From contig JAGYXB010002044.1 in assembly GCA_022495005.1 (NCBI GenBank), positions 682,001 through 746,000 of the forward strand: a stretch of 64,000 nucleotides of DNA, read 5' to 3'. Positions 11,095-23,200 of the stretch are shown here, in pieces; position 1 is the stretch's first letter; each line of letters opens with the position of its first letter. Below the pieces are notes generated by a model. The model ran no database searches, had not been told where the DNA came from, and saw nothing but the letters and a program-made list of their open reading frames with translations. This stretch comes from Rhyacophila brunnea. Lineage: Eukaryota > Arthropoda > Insecta > Trichoptera > Rhyacophilidae. The translations under genes and the position numbers were made by a program.

Positions 11095-11640
11095 CGTTGC
11101 AGGTGAAAGAGAACTCACAGAGAACACTGGGTAGAGGAAGAGAGTCGCAAATACGGCCTCCCTTTTAAGAGGAATAAGACCAAGTTAATGGTTGTCGATC
11201 GAGGTAACCTTCTACCAACAGCAAGTATACTCCAAAACTTAGAAATAGTGGACGAGTTTGTATATCTGGAATCGACCATTAGTGGAAAAGGCGGATGGGA
11301 AACGGAAATAATGCAGCAATGATACGTCTTACCACTGTATGGAAGGATCAGGGAATTTCAATTGCCAAAAAAAAATATGCTTGTGAAAACATTAGTGTTC
11401 TCCATATTTTTATACGGTGTCATGGATCCTGAAAACAAGGGAGCGGAATTCAATTGATGCCTTCAAGATGTGGTGTTAGCGCCGAATACTTCGTATCTCT
11501 TGAACAAAGCACAGGACAAACCAGTCAATCAGCCAGAGACTGCAGATAAAGGAACGGCTATCGACAATATGCTGAGACGCATTCTGCAGTTTTTTGGACA
11601 TATTTTCCGGCGCGGACAACGCACAAGGGCACACAGGCTT
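11095..11640 (+). pseudogene. Reverse-transcriptase C-terminal remnant
   Basis: On the plus strand, frames can be followed through KRNKTKLMVVDRGN, EIVDEFVYLESTIS, an SIFLYGVM-like stretch and MLRRILQFFGHIFRR. These match in order the post-YADD part of insect LINE reverse transcriptases (NKTK-M, F-YLGS-I, LYGCE-W, GH-RR). Stops and frameshifts interrupt it repeatedly. The YADD-bearing part is absent, and the sequence is clearly older and more decayed than the LINEs at 33 and 40 kb. Confidence 0.7.
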
Positions 11641-11649
11641 AGTTAAAGG

Positions 11650-12080
11650 GGTTTTAAAGTTTAAACGATCAGTTTTGCTGTCCGATCAGTCTCCGTTTCA
11701 GTCGACCTATCAGTTAAACTGACGTACATATATATTGAAAACTGAAGCGGCCGACTGAAACCAAAACGTAGATGGGTTTTCCATCAGTTATCGTTGCCAG
11801 TTAAATTGACGTGTAAATTACTATATTGCCGTATTTACTTATTATACTCCATTGAAACATTATTATTTCTGTAAAAAGCCTAATTACTGCATTACTTATA
11901 CCAACTAATATGTTTAGAAAGTTATTATAAAGATAAAATTCGTTTTTAGTGGATAACAATAGCCAGTAGGTAAACATACATCGACGTTTCCCAACTGAGA
12001 CAGTAGGGACAAATAAACTGATCGTCTCATAACTAAATACACCGCCGTTTCAAAACTGAACATACAATAGAACTGACGTC
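11650..12080. repeat. Cluster of AACTGACGT-type motifs
   Basis: Short motifs of the form GTTAAACTGACGT, GTTAAATTGACGT and AGAACTGACGTCTAA, plus CCGTTTCA variants, recur in both orientations through about 430 bp. This resembles the subterminal repeats of a non-autonomous DNA transposon, but I could not define its ends. Confidence 0.35.
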
Positions 12081-14155
12081 TAAAGGACATTTAGGAGATG
12101 GCAACATGACAATTTCTTATCATTACGATTGATAATTATTTATTGTGATTATAATCACAGTAATCCTGGAAAAATTGATCGCTGCAGAAAATAATAATTA
12201 CTATCTATGCTCTTAAATTATTATTTTTCGGTTAGGTACATGTTCAAATACGCGCGTTAACATCATTTTACTCCCTACTTCAATTATAGTTTGTCAATTT
12301 ATGGCTACGGCCTTATGTTGTAGCTTAACCACTGGGGAATGCCAAAATAAATGGCGTATTTCAAAAAAACACTAAGTACCTTATTCTTAGGTCAATAATT
12401 ATTATAAAGCGATCATTATTCATAGGATGTTTATCACACTTGAATGGTCAAAGACATAGCTTATAATTAGTATCTTTAGAATTATCTTCAAATGTGTTAA
12501 TCTTGCCCATTTTTTGAATAATAAAATGCCTAATTCTTGTCAAATTTGGGGTCACAGAGATAATCAATATAATTTTTTATCGTAAATATTTCACAATAAT
12601 AATGTCGACATAAATTATACGGATGGTTTTATAAATGCGTTTAAAAATTAATAAACATAAAAAAATCTTAACACCACTGCACATTTATGTAATGAAATAT
12701 GACTATATTCTAAAACATTAGAGCGAGAGGTTTAAAAGAATACTAGTTTATGTAATAAAAATACTTTATGCTGTCATCAAATGTTTAAAATAAATATAAA
12801 GGATAATACGGCTTCAATTTATGTAAATAGATTATCTACAACGTTTAAGGTATGTTTAAGGATCATGCTTTGAAATAGAAAAAAAAGCTTCATTTTGACC
12901 CACGCTGAGCACGTCCGCCCTTAAGACAATAATTATGTGGGTGTCATGACTGCCACAATCTATATAATATGTATAGTATACCTGTTCCGCCACGGCTGGA
13001 AATCATGAAAAAAAATATTCTTTACAATGTCAGGAAGTCAGTGTACCTAGGTATTATAACTTTAAGTAGAATGTATTTTAGATAATATCTAAATTGATAG
13101 GTACAGACTTAATATTTTTTCAGTTATTTTTTTCAATCCGGCTGTACAGACAGTTTGCAAAACGATTTGTCACTTTATACGTGATTCATTGCTACATTCT
13201 TTTATCAGTAGTAACATAGACCCCCGCCGAGCGGAATCGATTTGATTTATTTATCTAGAAAAAAGTCCAACGCAAAAAAATATAGCTTCGTATCGGTTGG
13301 TTTTTTGCTTCATAGATTATATGGCGGATCAAAATACTATGTTTTAAGGAACGTTTTTATCATTGTACTGGTAGGTAGAAACCTACCTAACAAAAAAAAC
13401 TTGACACCCTAAAAGTGGGGTAGGCTAACTTTTCAGACTTAGCCGGGTCGCACATGTGTATTTGACTCGACTACAATACGTCAAATATGTCAATGTGATT
13501 TTGTTGGTATTCACAAAAAACGTGTAAGTTAATGTACCTACCTACCTCATATCTGTAAGGTTGACAATTATTGAACTTCAATATATTGGTAAGTGTCGAC
13601 TTACATAATTTTCCCTGACCACGATATATTGAATAAGTTTGTCAGTGACAAGCATTTGTCATTAAATGATTACCTGAAGAAGTACCTTCCTGCGGTCGGA
13701 TCAGACAGTTTCATCATAGATACACATAATAATTGATTATTAACTCAAAGTACCTGAAATCTCGACTTACCAACTTTTGGCACCAACCCCACCAGTACCT
13801 AACGTCCTTTAGAATGCCGTCCCCGTTCATTTTTAGTTTCAAATTAACTGCAATTTTTTTAGGTACTTACCTACTTACTTACCAATTGTATTATTATTTG
13901 TCTTCCGCTATCTTCAATAAACAAAATAAATACTAACACCAAAAATCTTTAACTTGATATGCACACCATCTACTGAGAATTATAGCATTTGCACAAAACT
14001 TACTCTCAAATACTGGTGGTTTTTGCTACGTGGAGGTTTGTGGCGCTGACAGCTTTGGAGGCACTTTAAAATGCCCGTGTGGCAAACCGACAATAAAATC
14101 TGTATTACATTGGGTTTATTACAATACCATGTAATAGTTATGTTGTCAAGATTTT
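12081..14155. other. No gene recognised
   Basis: Long AT-rich stretch with many TAGGTA/TACCTA motifs. The longest frame (13733-13936) has no domain. Confidence 0.4.
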
Positions 14156-14157
14156 TT

Positions 14158-14365
14158 TTGACCATATCCGATCCCCTAATAGGATCATAGGATTCCACAG
14201 AGTGGAGGTTTGTATTTGCAGATTTTTGTTTTAGGAGAAACGAGTGTTAGCTACTTGCTCAACCTATTAGGTCCATACTCTGATTCCAAACACAAAAAAA
14301 AATATGATTATTTTCCAGACCCAGGATTCGTACCTTTATTCGCATCGCTTATATTTTAAACTGAG
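14158..14365 (-). repeat. SINE family S2 (tRNA-derived)
   Basis: Read on the minus strand it contains a degenerate B box CGAATCCTGGGTCTGG, then TTGTGTTTGGAATCAGAG, TATGGACCTAATAGGTTGAGC and a terminal GGGGATCGG. These blocks match the better-preserved plus-strand S2 copy at 47799-48012 in order. The A-box part is degraded. Confidence 0.7.
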
Positions 14366-14429
14366 GTTTTAATGATGTGATAATTATTCGTTAGCTTCAC
14401 AGAAAACTGTCACTTCTCTCAAAGGTCGT

Positions 14430-14523
14430 AGTAATTGTACCTATTCGTTCCTTCATTCGCCGCCCTTTATAATGTGCCGTCCCTAAGCAACGCATGACCA
14501 GCCTACCCTCACGGGACGTCACT
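14430..14523 (-). mobile_element. hAT MITE family B, left-end fragment
   Basis: Inverse of CAGTGACGTCCCGTGAGGG followed by a GGCGGC-rich part, matching the left end of the complete family B element at 56714-57085. The rest of the element is missing. Confidence 0.6.
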
Positions 14524-14579
14524 GAACCCCACGATTGAGGCTGCGTAAATAAAAATATACCACAAAGAATGTGTGCAAC

Positions 14580-14981
14580 CATGGCCCTCACAAGGGGGGG
14601 GCTGGCAGGAGGGGGCCGGCGAGGCGAGTCGATCAGATAAGTGAGATAAATACAGATCATAAATTTGCTTTACTAGTAAAAAAAAAGTCGCCTGCGGCGC
14701 TATTTTCCTTCGGTAATGTTGTTATTTAAAATTATTTGGTTATTCGATACAATTTTCAATTGTGTAAGTATCAATATTCGACAACTCCATAATTCAAATG
14801 GATGTACTTATTAAAATATACAAAAAAAACACTAAATATACACATTAATTTTACCGCGTACACCATTTGGGAAACGCTACTGTTTGGGAAGCATTAGGTA
14901 CACTGCCTTTATCCTTAGCGATAGGTAGGGGGGCCGCCAAAGATCATAGCCTGGGGGCCTGCTTCAGGATGTGGGGCCATG
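14580..14981 (-). mobile_element. MITE family A (hAT-like), complete
   Basis: This 402-bp copy runs in the opposite orientation to the other three. It is bounded by CATGGCCCTCACAAGGGG and, inverted, CATGGCCCCACATCCTG. Flanks are TGTGCAAC (14572-14579) and TGTGCAAT (14982-14989), an 8-bp duplication with one mismatch. It is non-coding. It helps to establish the family's ends and its 8-bp target preference. Confidence 0.82.
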
Positions 14982-15267
14982 TGTGCAATACATAGGTAGG
15001 TACAAGACGCATCGGACAATTATTATTGATTGATTAAACAATCGCGCCGATACATACGAGTATTATTCTTATCATATTTCTGCACATTCAAGATTTAAAA
15101 CTTGTTTCTACAACCCAGAAGATAACGCACTTCCCACTATTTATGTGTTCTCTGTTTGTTGCCAATCCAGATCATTTCTTGGCACGATTTGTGATGGAAT
15201 GAAATCTGGACCCAACACTATCAAATTGAGTCAAAACAAACAACAATATTACTTTTTACAACGATTT

Positions 15268-15710
15268 TCTTAGGTCGTATTCTTATTTGTCCGGTGGATG
15301 TTTGTCTGGTACAAATCTTGCAATCGATTTTTAACTAACTTCCCGACTAGCTAGACATTTGAAACTTTTAGAATATATCAGAACATGATGCCAATGCATT
15401 TTTTAATACTTTTAGCTATTTTTAAGTAGAATTGAATTCATTTTTAGTTAATTTCTTTTTGTTTGAAAAGTTATTTTGATACCATTATTGTTTGGTAGGG
15501 GGCCCTAGCAACTAAATTATTAATAATATACACGTGCGTTACTATGGAAATCAATATGGAATGACATTTCATTATTCAGTATTTCCATCAAGTACAATTT
15601 TTTTGATCGTTTAAGCTAGTCAAGTCAAATTTATATGATTCAACAGAAAATTTAAAAACGTTGTAAGTAAGTATATAAAAAGGTCTTTTTATCTTGTAAT
15701 TATTATTACT
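15268..15710 (+). repeat. Repeat family D, copy 1
   Basis: Contains CGTATTCTTATTTGTCCGG, CTAGCAACTAAATTATTA and TATATGATTCAACAGAAAA in order. The same order is seen inverted at 54860-55330 and, internally deleted, at 56330-56550. It is a non-coding dispersed repeat of roughly 450 bp, probably a MITE, with the ends not defined. Confidence 0.65.
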
Positions 15711-15719
15711 TACCATGAA

Positions 15720-16370
15720 TTGAAATGCACGCTTTCCAATTGCTCACAGCACACTGGTATGCAATGGCACACCGGTTGGGAATCACTGCACCATACAATA
15801 CCTAAATGGATAGATAGATACTGTGCGTCAATCATGATCACGATGGTCAGATCCGCAGAGCATTCATTATAATCCGTAAACGGGCATAGGCTTCATTTGT
15901 ATGCGTCCGTTCCGGTCGCCTCAGGTCACTCCCGTCGTACTACGCCATGACTTTACTAATCTTCGAGACTTAAAAGATTTATTCGACCAGCTGTGTCCGC
16001 TCCACAACTTAATACGCCTTGAAGCCTCAAAAGCGGTGCTTCGAAGCCTGTATACCTACTACGACAGCACGTATGTAGGTACCTATATAGATAGCTTTTC
16101 CGAGCTGGCTGGAGCTGGAATCTACAACACGGACGGAATAAAATATATGGGATCTAGGACGATTCGGCGCCGGGACAATTGGGTGCTACGCAATCGAATG
16201 AAATTCGAAAATAAAATAGACGCTCGTGAATTATAGGTAAGTACTTATAAATATTCATTTAATACTTATATATTATTTAGTAATTGGTGAGAATTTAAAT
16301 AAATGCACACGTAAATAATCACTTAATTGTGCATATGTTCAAGTTCTAATGATAAGAGAGCTATTTTATT
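15720..16370. other. Unassigned; solo hAT-like end at ~15770-15791
   Basis: CACCGGTTGGGAATCACTG near 15791 looks like the right terminus of a hAT element, but no partner end is visible. The open frame at 15901-16236 (111 codons) has no recognisable domain. Confidence 0.3.
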
Positions 16371-16377
16371 TGGTATA

Positions 16378-16829
16378 AGTCGGTTATAGGAAAGCCAGGT
16401 AGGAATTCAGCCCCTTAGAGTCAAAGAAACCTATCTTAATTTTCAACAATTTTGAGTTACGTATGATACTGGACATTAAATGACATGTTATGTTAAGTGA
16501 CAAAGAAACTTATCAAAAAATTCAATGGATAAAATATAAGTCAATACATATCTCCTGCAAACACTTTCTTGTTAATGTCTGTGGAATGTAAATTTACTTG
16601 TGTTTGGGGACTCCTGTAAAGTAGAGAAGAATGAAATACGTTTCTTTGACCCTAAGGGGCCGAATTGCGCTAATTGTCATAGCCGATTTTGGCAAAATTA
16701 ATGAATTTCAAGAATGAAAACCTAACCTAACCTAACCTAACCTAAACAAACCCAACCTAACAAATAATCCAGTAGGTATATCGGCTATTTTCAAATTGTG
16801 TTTGCCGCTGGCTTCCCCATAACCGACTT
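16378..16829. mobile_element. Compound MITE with nested inner MITE
   Basis: The outer ends are AGTCGGTTATAGGAAAGCCA and its inverse (CTGGCTTCCCCATAACCGACT). Inside, a second inverted-repeat pair around CCCCTTAGAGTCAAAGAAAC marks another element at about 16402-16671. The right part of the outer element (TAGCCGATTTTGGCAAAATT onward) recurs at 24780-24885 in the intron of gene 1 without the inner MITE. This supports the nesting. Confidence 0.7.
16721..16745. repeat. Interstitial (CCTAA)5, insect telomere motif
   Basis: Five uninterrupted CCTAA units, the complement of the insect telomere repeat TTAGG, sit inside the compound MITE; degenerate units follow to 16760. The homologous place in the copy at 24820 has a single CCTAA. 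Confidence 0.9.
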
Positions 16830-17100
16830 GTAGGTACTTTTTATTTTTATATGTAGAGACAGGCATAATAATTCTCAATCCGCAATAAAAAACTTTATGT
16901 TAAGAGCAAAATCAAAGATTGAAACTTATTAAACTTCCTCGTCTACTTTATGTATCAAATCGTAACAATGGTCAATTTCATTACTGTTCGCTATTTCATT
17001 CAACACTGCGGCGCCCATTTGTCCTGGCATCCAGTTGTCCCAGTGCCAATATAATATGTGCTTGCATATTAATCTTTTTTAACCATCTTTACAATTTTTA

Positions 17101-17232
17101 GCGCCCACGATGGTCGAGCGGTAACGTGTCGGCTTATAATGTCGTGAGTCCTATGGGTAACAGTTGCACTTGATATTTTTCAATTTGTGTTTGGAGTGAG
17201 AGCATGGACCCAATAGGTTGAGTAAGTGACAA
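17101..17232 (+). repeat. SINE family S2, 3'-truncated
   Basis: The tRNA-like head with an A-box-like TGGTCGAGCGG is followed by TTTTTCAATTTGTGTTTGGAG and CATGGACCCAATAGGTTGAG, matching the S2 copy at 47799-48012. The B box is badly degraded. Confidence 0.65.
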
Positions 17233-18410
17233 ACATCTCGTAAAACAATATATAGTGTACCTACCTGCCAATCTTATGAATGAAGTAAGTACTCCCGTGG
17301 ATTCTATACTTTCGTAATAAACAAATAAATACCAGTGAAGTGATCGAACATGAACTCTACCTACATTACAATAACGCTGATTCTTACAGTTTTTATCAGA
17401 ATTCTGGAAAAAGTAGGTACCTATCACGTTAGTGTTGAGAGTCGAGATACTGTATGTATGGAATTGTGTATTCTGTACCTATTTCAACGTCTTATATTAT
17501 AAACTACACTTGGGCTAAATCTGTGGAAAAAAACAATGTAATCTACAAAAAGTTCACACTTACAGTCATTCTTTCAGACTTCATTCAACAGTAGTTATCA
17601 ATATTTTACTGAATAACATAGGTGTTTTTATTCAAAAGTTTACATACATTGTATTTACTGTTGTAGTATTTTATATACTTATTTACTTTCTTACTTGCGG
17701 GTTACTTCCTTCTCAGGTGCTACAGACCACAACCGCCCTCCATGCATCTCAACCCTGAGCTTTCTTTCTCTAGTCGGTCACACTCAGCCTCTCTGCGTTT
17801 ATCGTGACGTTGTCCGCCCATCTCTTTCAGGGGTCTAGGGGTCAACAAGTTCCTACTGAAGTTACTTTATAACCCTTATAGAATGTTATAGGTGCACGCA
17901 CGTAAAACCTAGTCAGAACCAAGAACATCTGTAAATGTTTTTAAATGTTTTCCACCCTCGTCGGAAAACAAAAACATAATGAAGGTTCGGAAATGTACGT
18001 AAATTTTCGGAAAGAATTTTCATAGGTATAATATTCAATGGATACACAATACTACCTATGTAAGTTACCATTTTTGTGTAAAATTTAACGATTATTATTT
18101 TAATATTTAAATAAAATTTCTGTAAGAGGTTATTGAAATATTACCTACCTAGAAACCGTTTTTGGCCGACGTTTTACCAATATGGCGTCGTTTTCCCAAG
18201 AGTGCTATAATGGCACTGGAGATTCGTGATCAGGACTCAGGAGTCAGAATCAGTTATAAAACCTTTTCCCTCAACATTACCAGGTCCTGAAAAGGCGACA
18301 AGACTATAAAGAGTCACTGGTTTTAAATGTTTTACAAAAAATATTTCACTACCTATAATAAATAATTGAAAATCTCCAAACGTGTAGTCCGAATGGTTCA
18401 ATCGCCCTGA
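17233..18410. other. No gene recognised
   Basis: AT-rich DNA, with one GC-richer patch at 17700-17850 resembling LINE 3' sequence but too short to assign. Confidence 0.35.
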
Positions 18411-18429
18411 CCAGCCCTGAGTACCAAAC

Positions 18430-18488
18430 TACATACGAACAAAAACCAGTCCCGGGATTCCAAATTTAATCCGGGATTGCGAACCCTG
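18430..18488. mobile_element. Solo hAT-like terminus
   Basis: The segment ends ATTGCGAACCCTG and carries the self-similar motifs CCCGGGATTCC and TCCGGGATT. An end CTG, or CAG when inverted, with such subterminal repeats is hAT-like, but no partner end or target duplication was found. Confidence 0.35.
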
Positions 18489-18689
18489 GTACACTACGGT
18501 ATAATTGATTGCATTGAATGTTGAATGAATGTAGAGCAAATTGGTAGGTACGTAGCTATCTACTGTCAGTACGTCACGCGTTGATTTAATTATGATTAGC
18601 GTATTAATAGCGTAACGACAATTAATACCTACGCTACTCTGTTGCCAGACCTACAAAATTATTTCGCTATGCATGTTTTCATACGAGCG

Positions 18690-18850
18690 TTTTGCAAAAT
18701 GGCAACAGCGTTGCGGTTTGAACACAGAACGTGTTTTGAAACATGGCCGCTCTTACGGCGATAGCGTGCTAGCGACGTGACACGATAGAAACCCGAAGCG
18801 GGCGAGGCGAATGCGATTCAAAGGCGTACCAGTTTCATTTAAAATAATAG
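18690..18850. other. CpG-rich patch
   Basis: A GC- and CpG-rich patch of about 160 bp in AT-rich DNA, compositionally like the blocks before the three genes. No plausible start codon and exon follow it, so its role is unknown; it may be a distal promoter for gene 1 or part of a transposon. Confidence 0.3.
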
Positions 18851-20040
18851 GATTGGATTTAAAAATAATACTTCCATTCCGTCCTTCGTTGATTTTGTTG
18901 GTAGTTCATATAATAGATGGATTGACCATGTGAAACATAAGAAATCCCTCGTCAACTAGTCAGCGTTGCATACTTAGCATTTTTATTGCCATAATAGGTA
19001 TAGCATTTTTAAGTATTTGTCTAGTTTGCAAAAATAGCATTAAATTTACGATTTTTCACAACGTTTCTAGCATTAAAAAATCATTAGATTTGTATGATAT
19101 AAATAAATTTTAAACGTACCTAGGAGGTTTTTTATCGATCTTCTTAAAACTGAACTGTGATAGATCTTAATAGAAACTGAATATATTTTTTTGATTTTTA
19201 TTGAAAGTACATAATCATTTAATAGTTAGTAATGTAGGTATATTATATGTAGTTTTGAATGAAAAAAAATATTGTAGTCAAGTCGTACAGATTTTTAATA
19301 AGTACCTATGTATTTAATTTAAATTGGAATAAATATACATAACTACATTAAAAAACTATGCAATTGATTATAGTTAGTGGTGATAATTATTTACGTATCT
19401 ATGAGTAAAAAAGTTTCACATCCGTCACGTATTGTCATGTCACCCATTTTTTTAATTGATTATGTGTCGTCGATATTAATATCAGGATGGACTAATTGGA
19501 ATATAAAACTAATAAATGTGACGTTTATTGTCAGACATAATTAGAGTCTTTGAGTAGTCACGTTGCATATAAAAAAATCATTTAGCCAATGGCGTTAAAG
19601 CGTTTTTCTCCAAACTTATTTTCATTGTAATCGAATCTCATATATATTTTTACTCAACAGTTAGCAACACTGTCATTGATGCCTTTTTAAATATAATGCT
19701 TCATAATTAAATAATGTGTATTTTTAATTCTTCGAATAAAAAAAGCATATGTACAAATTACGGCAACCAGAAAGGCCGGCAAATATGGCCGACATTGCGT
19801 TATACACAAATATAAAATACCCACACAAAATTACAAACACATACAAAGTTTATACGCACACGTACAGATCACGTGATATTTGTTTACGCAAAATCGTCGC
19901 TCTCCAAAGTGGCGAATTTGGTAGCCCGCTTTTATACTGAAATGAATCAGTATGTTCCTTCCTTTCTTTTTTTATTCGTTCATTTAATTAGTATGAAACA
20001 AATTTAACTTTCAATTTATTGTAATTGATGAAGAATCAAC
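18851..20040. other. No gene recognised
   Basis: AT-rich DNA upstream of gene 1. The short frame at 19749-19940 is not convincing. Confidence 0.4.
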
Positions 20041-20044
20041 AACA

Positions 20045-20246
20045 TTTTGCAGGCGCCACTGGTGCGACAAGCGTTGCGGCCTCAAAACTGATGTATTTTG
20101 TCGGCGGGTGAATGCGGTGAGCGGGGCGTCGACGGACGCTTACGGCGAAGCGGCCAATCCGGTATCAGTACGAGTTACCCGCTCACGCGAGTGATTGTGT
20201 CGCATCGCTCGCCGCTTATTTTGTTCGCGCAAGAAAATAAACAGCA
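20045..20246 (+). promoter_or_regulatory. GC-rich promoter-proximal block of gene 1
   Basis: CpG-dense sequence lies immediately upstream of the ATG at 20247, in contrast with AT-rich DNA on both sides. Comparable blocks precede genes 2 and 3. This suggests a promoter and 5' leader; no TATA box or clear initiator could be fixed. Confidence 0.5.
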
Positions 20247-23200
20247 ATGTCAGACTCAGATTCACCAGACGATATAAGGTCTGATGGAATATCAGCGAAG
20301 GCTCTCATCCGGGCAGTAAAGGCTAGACCAGGAATCTGGAAGCGACTACACCCCCACCAGCATCACACTCACCGTGATATAGGTGATTTATGGGGAGAGA
20401 TAAATCGATTGTTCCCTGGCTACCCAAGTACGTATATGTATTTACATTGTCACTGATTAAGTTTAATTTTAAATTAAAGTTTATTTATTTGAGTAAAGTT
20501 TACAAATTACAAATCAAAATCGTTAACAACGTCATGACAACCAATACAGCGTGCGAAGAAAAATTAAAACCTATTTGACAAAATTAGCAATATTTAAACA
20601 AAAAGCGTTATGTATCTGAAGAGGAAATTCAAAAATCATAATCGAAGTACATAATAATATGGATGGAAGTTGATACTGAATAGATCTAAATTTATAAATC
20701 TTATTTTAAAAATATATTTTTGAATATTTTTTTAAATTAATAGAATCAATATAATATAATAATTTCTTTGTAACACTACAACAGGCCAAAAGGCTCAATG
20801 CAGTAGTGTAGTAAAACAGTAGTATATTTAGAATATAATTAAAACAATCACAAACACCAGGCTTTGAGAAAAACACATACTTAAATAAATATTGTGACCT
20901 CGCCGGGAATCGAACCCGGAGCTTATGGATGAAAGGCCGGCGCCCTTGCCGCACTGCACCACGAGAGTCGCTATATAAAACAACGACCACCTATCCTCAT
21001 GCATATGAAGTATTGAAAGCCAAAGCGATTTAATTGAACACAGTTATTGTCCGCCCAATTGGCATTATCAATGGCATGTTAGGTAGTTATAGACGTTGGG
21101 AGAATATTTATATAGAGCTTGTTCAGATGTCGCTTATCTCACCGCGCTTTACGTGCAAGTATTCATTAGGCAGTGTGTGACGTAATACATTTTTTAATGG
21201 GCCTAAAAAAGAAACAACTTAGTCGTATTACGTCGCATTGTCGAGAGTTTGTCGAGTGCTTGCGCTTGTCGCGTGGCAGATGACGCGCCGTGAGTACCTA
21301 CATGTGGACGGCTCAATGAGGTCATATTATGTACTTGGAATGCGCGCGAGTTTTTAGGCGCGAGTCAAATTTACTGACTATCGACGCCACTAAATAGTGC
21401 ACTAGAGAAACGAAAGTGATATTGATAAAATAAATGAAACATACGATATTTTAGTGATGTCCAAATTTTGCATTTGCATTAATTTTTAGTTAAATAGTTA
21501 CGAAACAATGAATTCTTCTTTAATAGTTGTGATCTCATGAATAGGTACAAGTCGTAATTATAAGTAGGTACTTATTTTTTTCATGGTGGTTTTAAGATAA
21601 TATTTAAAAAATTAAGTGATATATTTTTGTAAATGACAGTTGGCAACACTGGTGGGCTTTGTTTATGTTGCTAATATCGTCCACATATCTAATATTGATG
21701 TGATTGTAATATTGTGTTTATTTTTACTGCCCACTGGCCACATTCGTTTACATTTTACAAGCAAATATAATAATAATATTATATATAATAGATACATATT
21801 ATGTATTGTGTTTCGTTTGAGTTTCAATTGAATTTGAAGATGATTTTCTTTAATTTTATTTTTTCCGACCATGTCCGATCCTAATAGGCGGCCATATACG
21901 TACAGTTTTCGTAAGAGGTTGAACAGGGAACTCAGAAATAATGGGAACTGAAATACATAACGGGTAAGGCGAAGCAGGTAACCGACTCGAGTAAGGAAGA
22001 ATCCGGGTTAAACTTACACACGTGTTAAGAATACGTTTTACGTCGAATACTAAAAACTGCTCTCGGTTTATGCATTTACGCTCATTTAATGTTGGTGTTT
22101 TACACACACTATTGCACGTGCATAATGCGTGCTTCATTTTCGTATGACACTCACACGTTCAAAAACCTGCATCAAGATGCGGCGTATTGAATATAGCCTA
22201 TCGGTATTCTATTTATTATCTGTTCTGTGAGGTTGAACATGCCAGTTAATATGTAATGGCGGCCATACAGTTATCTTTGGTAGATAATCTGCTGCGCCCA
22301 TAGACGGACAGTTTTCGACCTGTCAGATGTGTGCCATGTTCAAACTGCCAGCGACCCCCCACTCCCGTGTTTTTGTAAAACTGTTGGAATTTCAACTCAC
22401 TGAAAGTTTTCGGGTGACGTTAGCTAGCTGTGTCGTAAAGTAGGAGTAGCTGGCGCGATTTGGCGGCAAATTTTGACAGTTCTGTCATAATCTTCTAAGT
22501 TCGTTCGATAAGAAGTATATTATTTTTGTTGCGTATTCTTTTGCTACTCATATTATATAATTACGAATATTGTGAAGTGTCAAATAGGTACCGCAAACAA
22601 TATTTTCCACTACTTAGATACAAAAATATGTCTAGGTATCATGGAAACAGACGCCAACTTGCAATTGCATGTTGTGCAATGTATGTCTATGACAAGGCGA
22701 TGATGGCTAATACTATGAATAATTTATTCAAAATAAAAAAATCTGGACATATATTTACACAAACAATAAATTGTAATCATAATAAATCTAACAAAATCAA
22801 TATCGTTCAATATACCCTACTTAAAACTAATTTAACACTAGGTAGGTACCCCTGTGTATGATCTCCGCGAACATAACCTCCACAGTTTTTGACACTTGAT
22901 CTGCCACAGACAATAACTGTACGTATATGGGCACGTCTGTTGACAGTTCGACAGATTTAAATGGGGTAGTTAAACTGATCTGTGGTGTGGCCACTAACGT
23001 ACAGTTATTGAACAGTTATTGTCTGTGCCATGTTCAACCTGTTACGAGAACTGTCCATCTATGGCCGCCTAATAGGATCTATATGGGCCTCCACGCTGAA
23101 AGGCCCACCCACATTGAGGTGCATGTCACGGTGCTTGTCGCCTGCTGTCACGGGCTGCCGCCACGGGAAAAAAGTGTGTAATGTCGTTGTTCTTGGTGTT

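Noticed and set aside
15901..16236. 111-codon open frame on the plus strand
   Set aside because: No domain, no paralogue in the window, repeats around it and no clear splice or promoter context; likely chance.
16721..16745. Ancestral telomere fusion site
   Set aside because: Only five CCTAA units, lying inside a MITE whose other copy has one unit; simple expansion explains it better.
20880..20975. tRNA-like sequence on the minus strand
   Set aside because: Same head as the SINE above, no paired acceptor stem, and followed by the S1 body.
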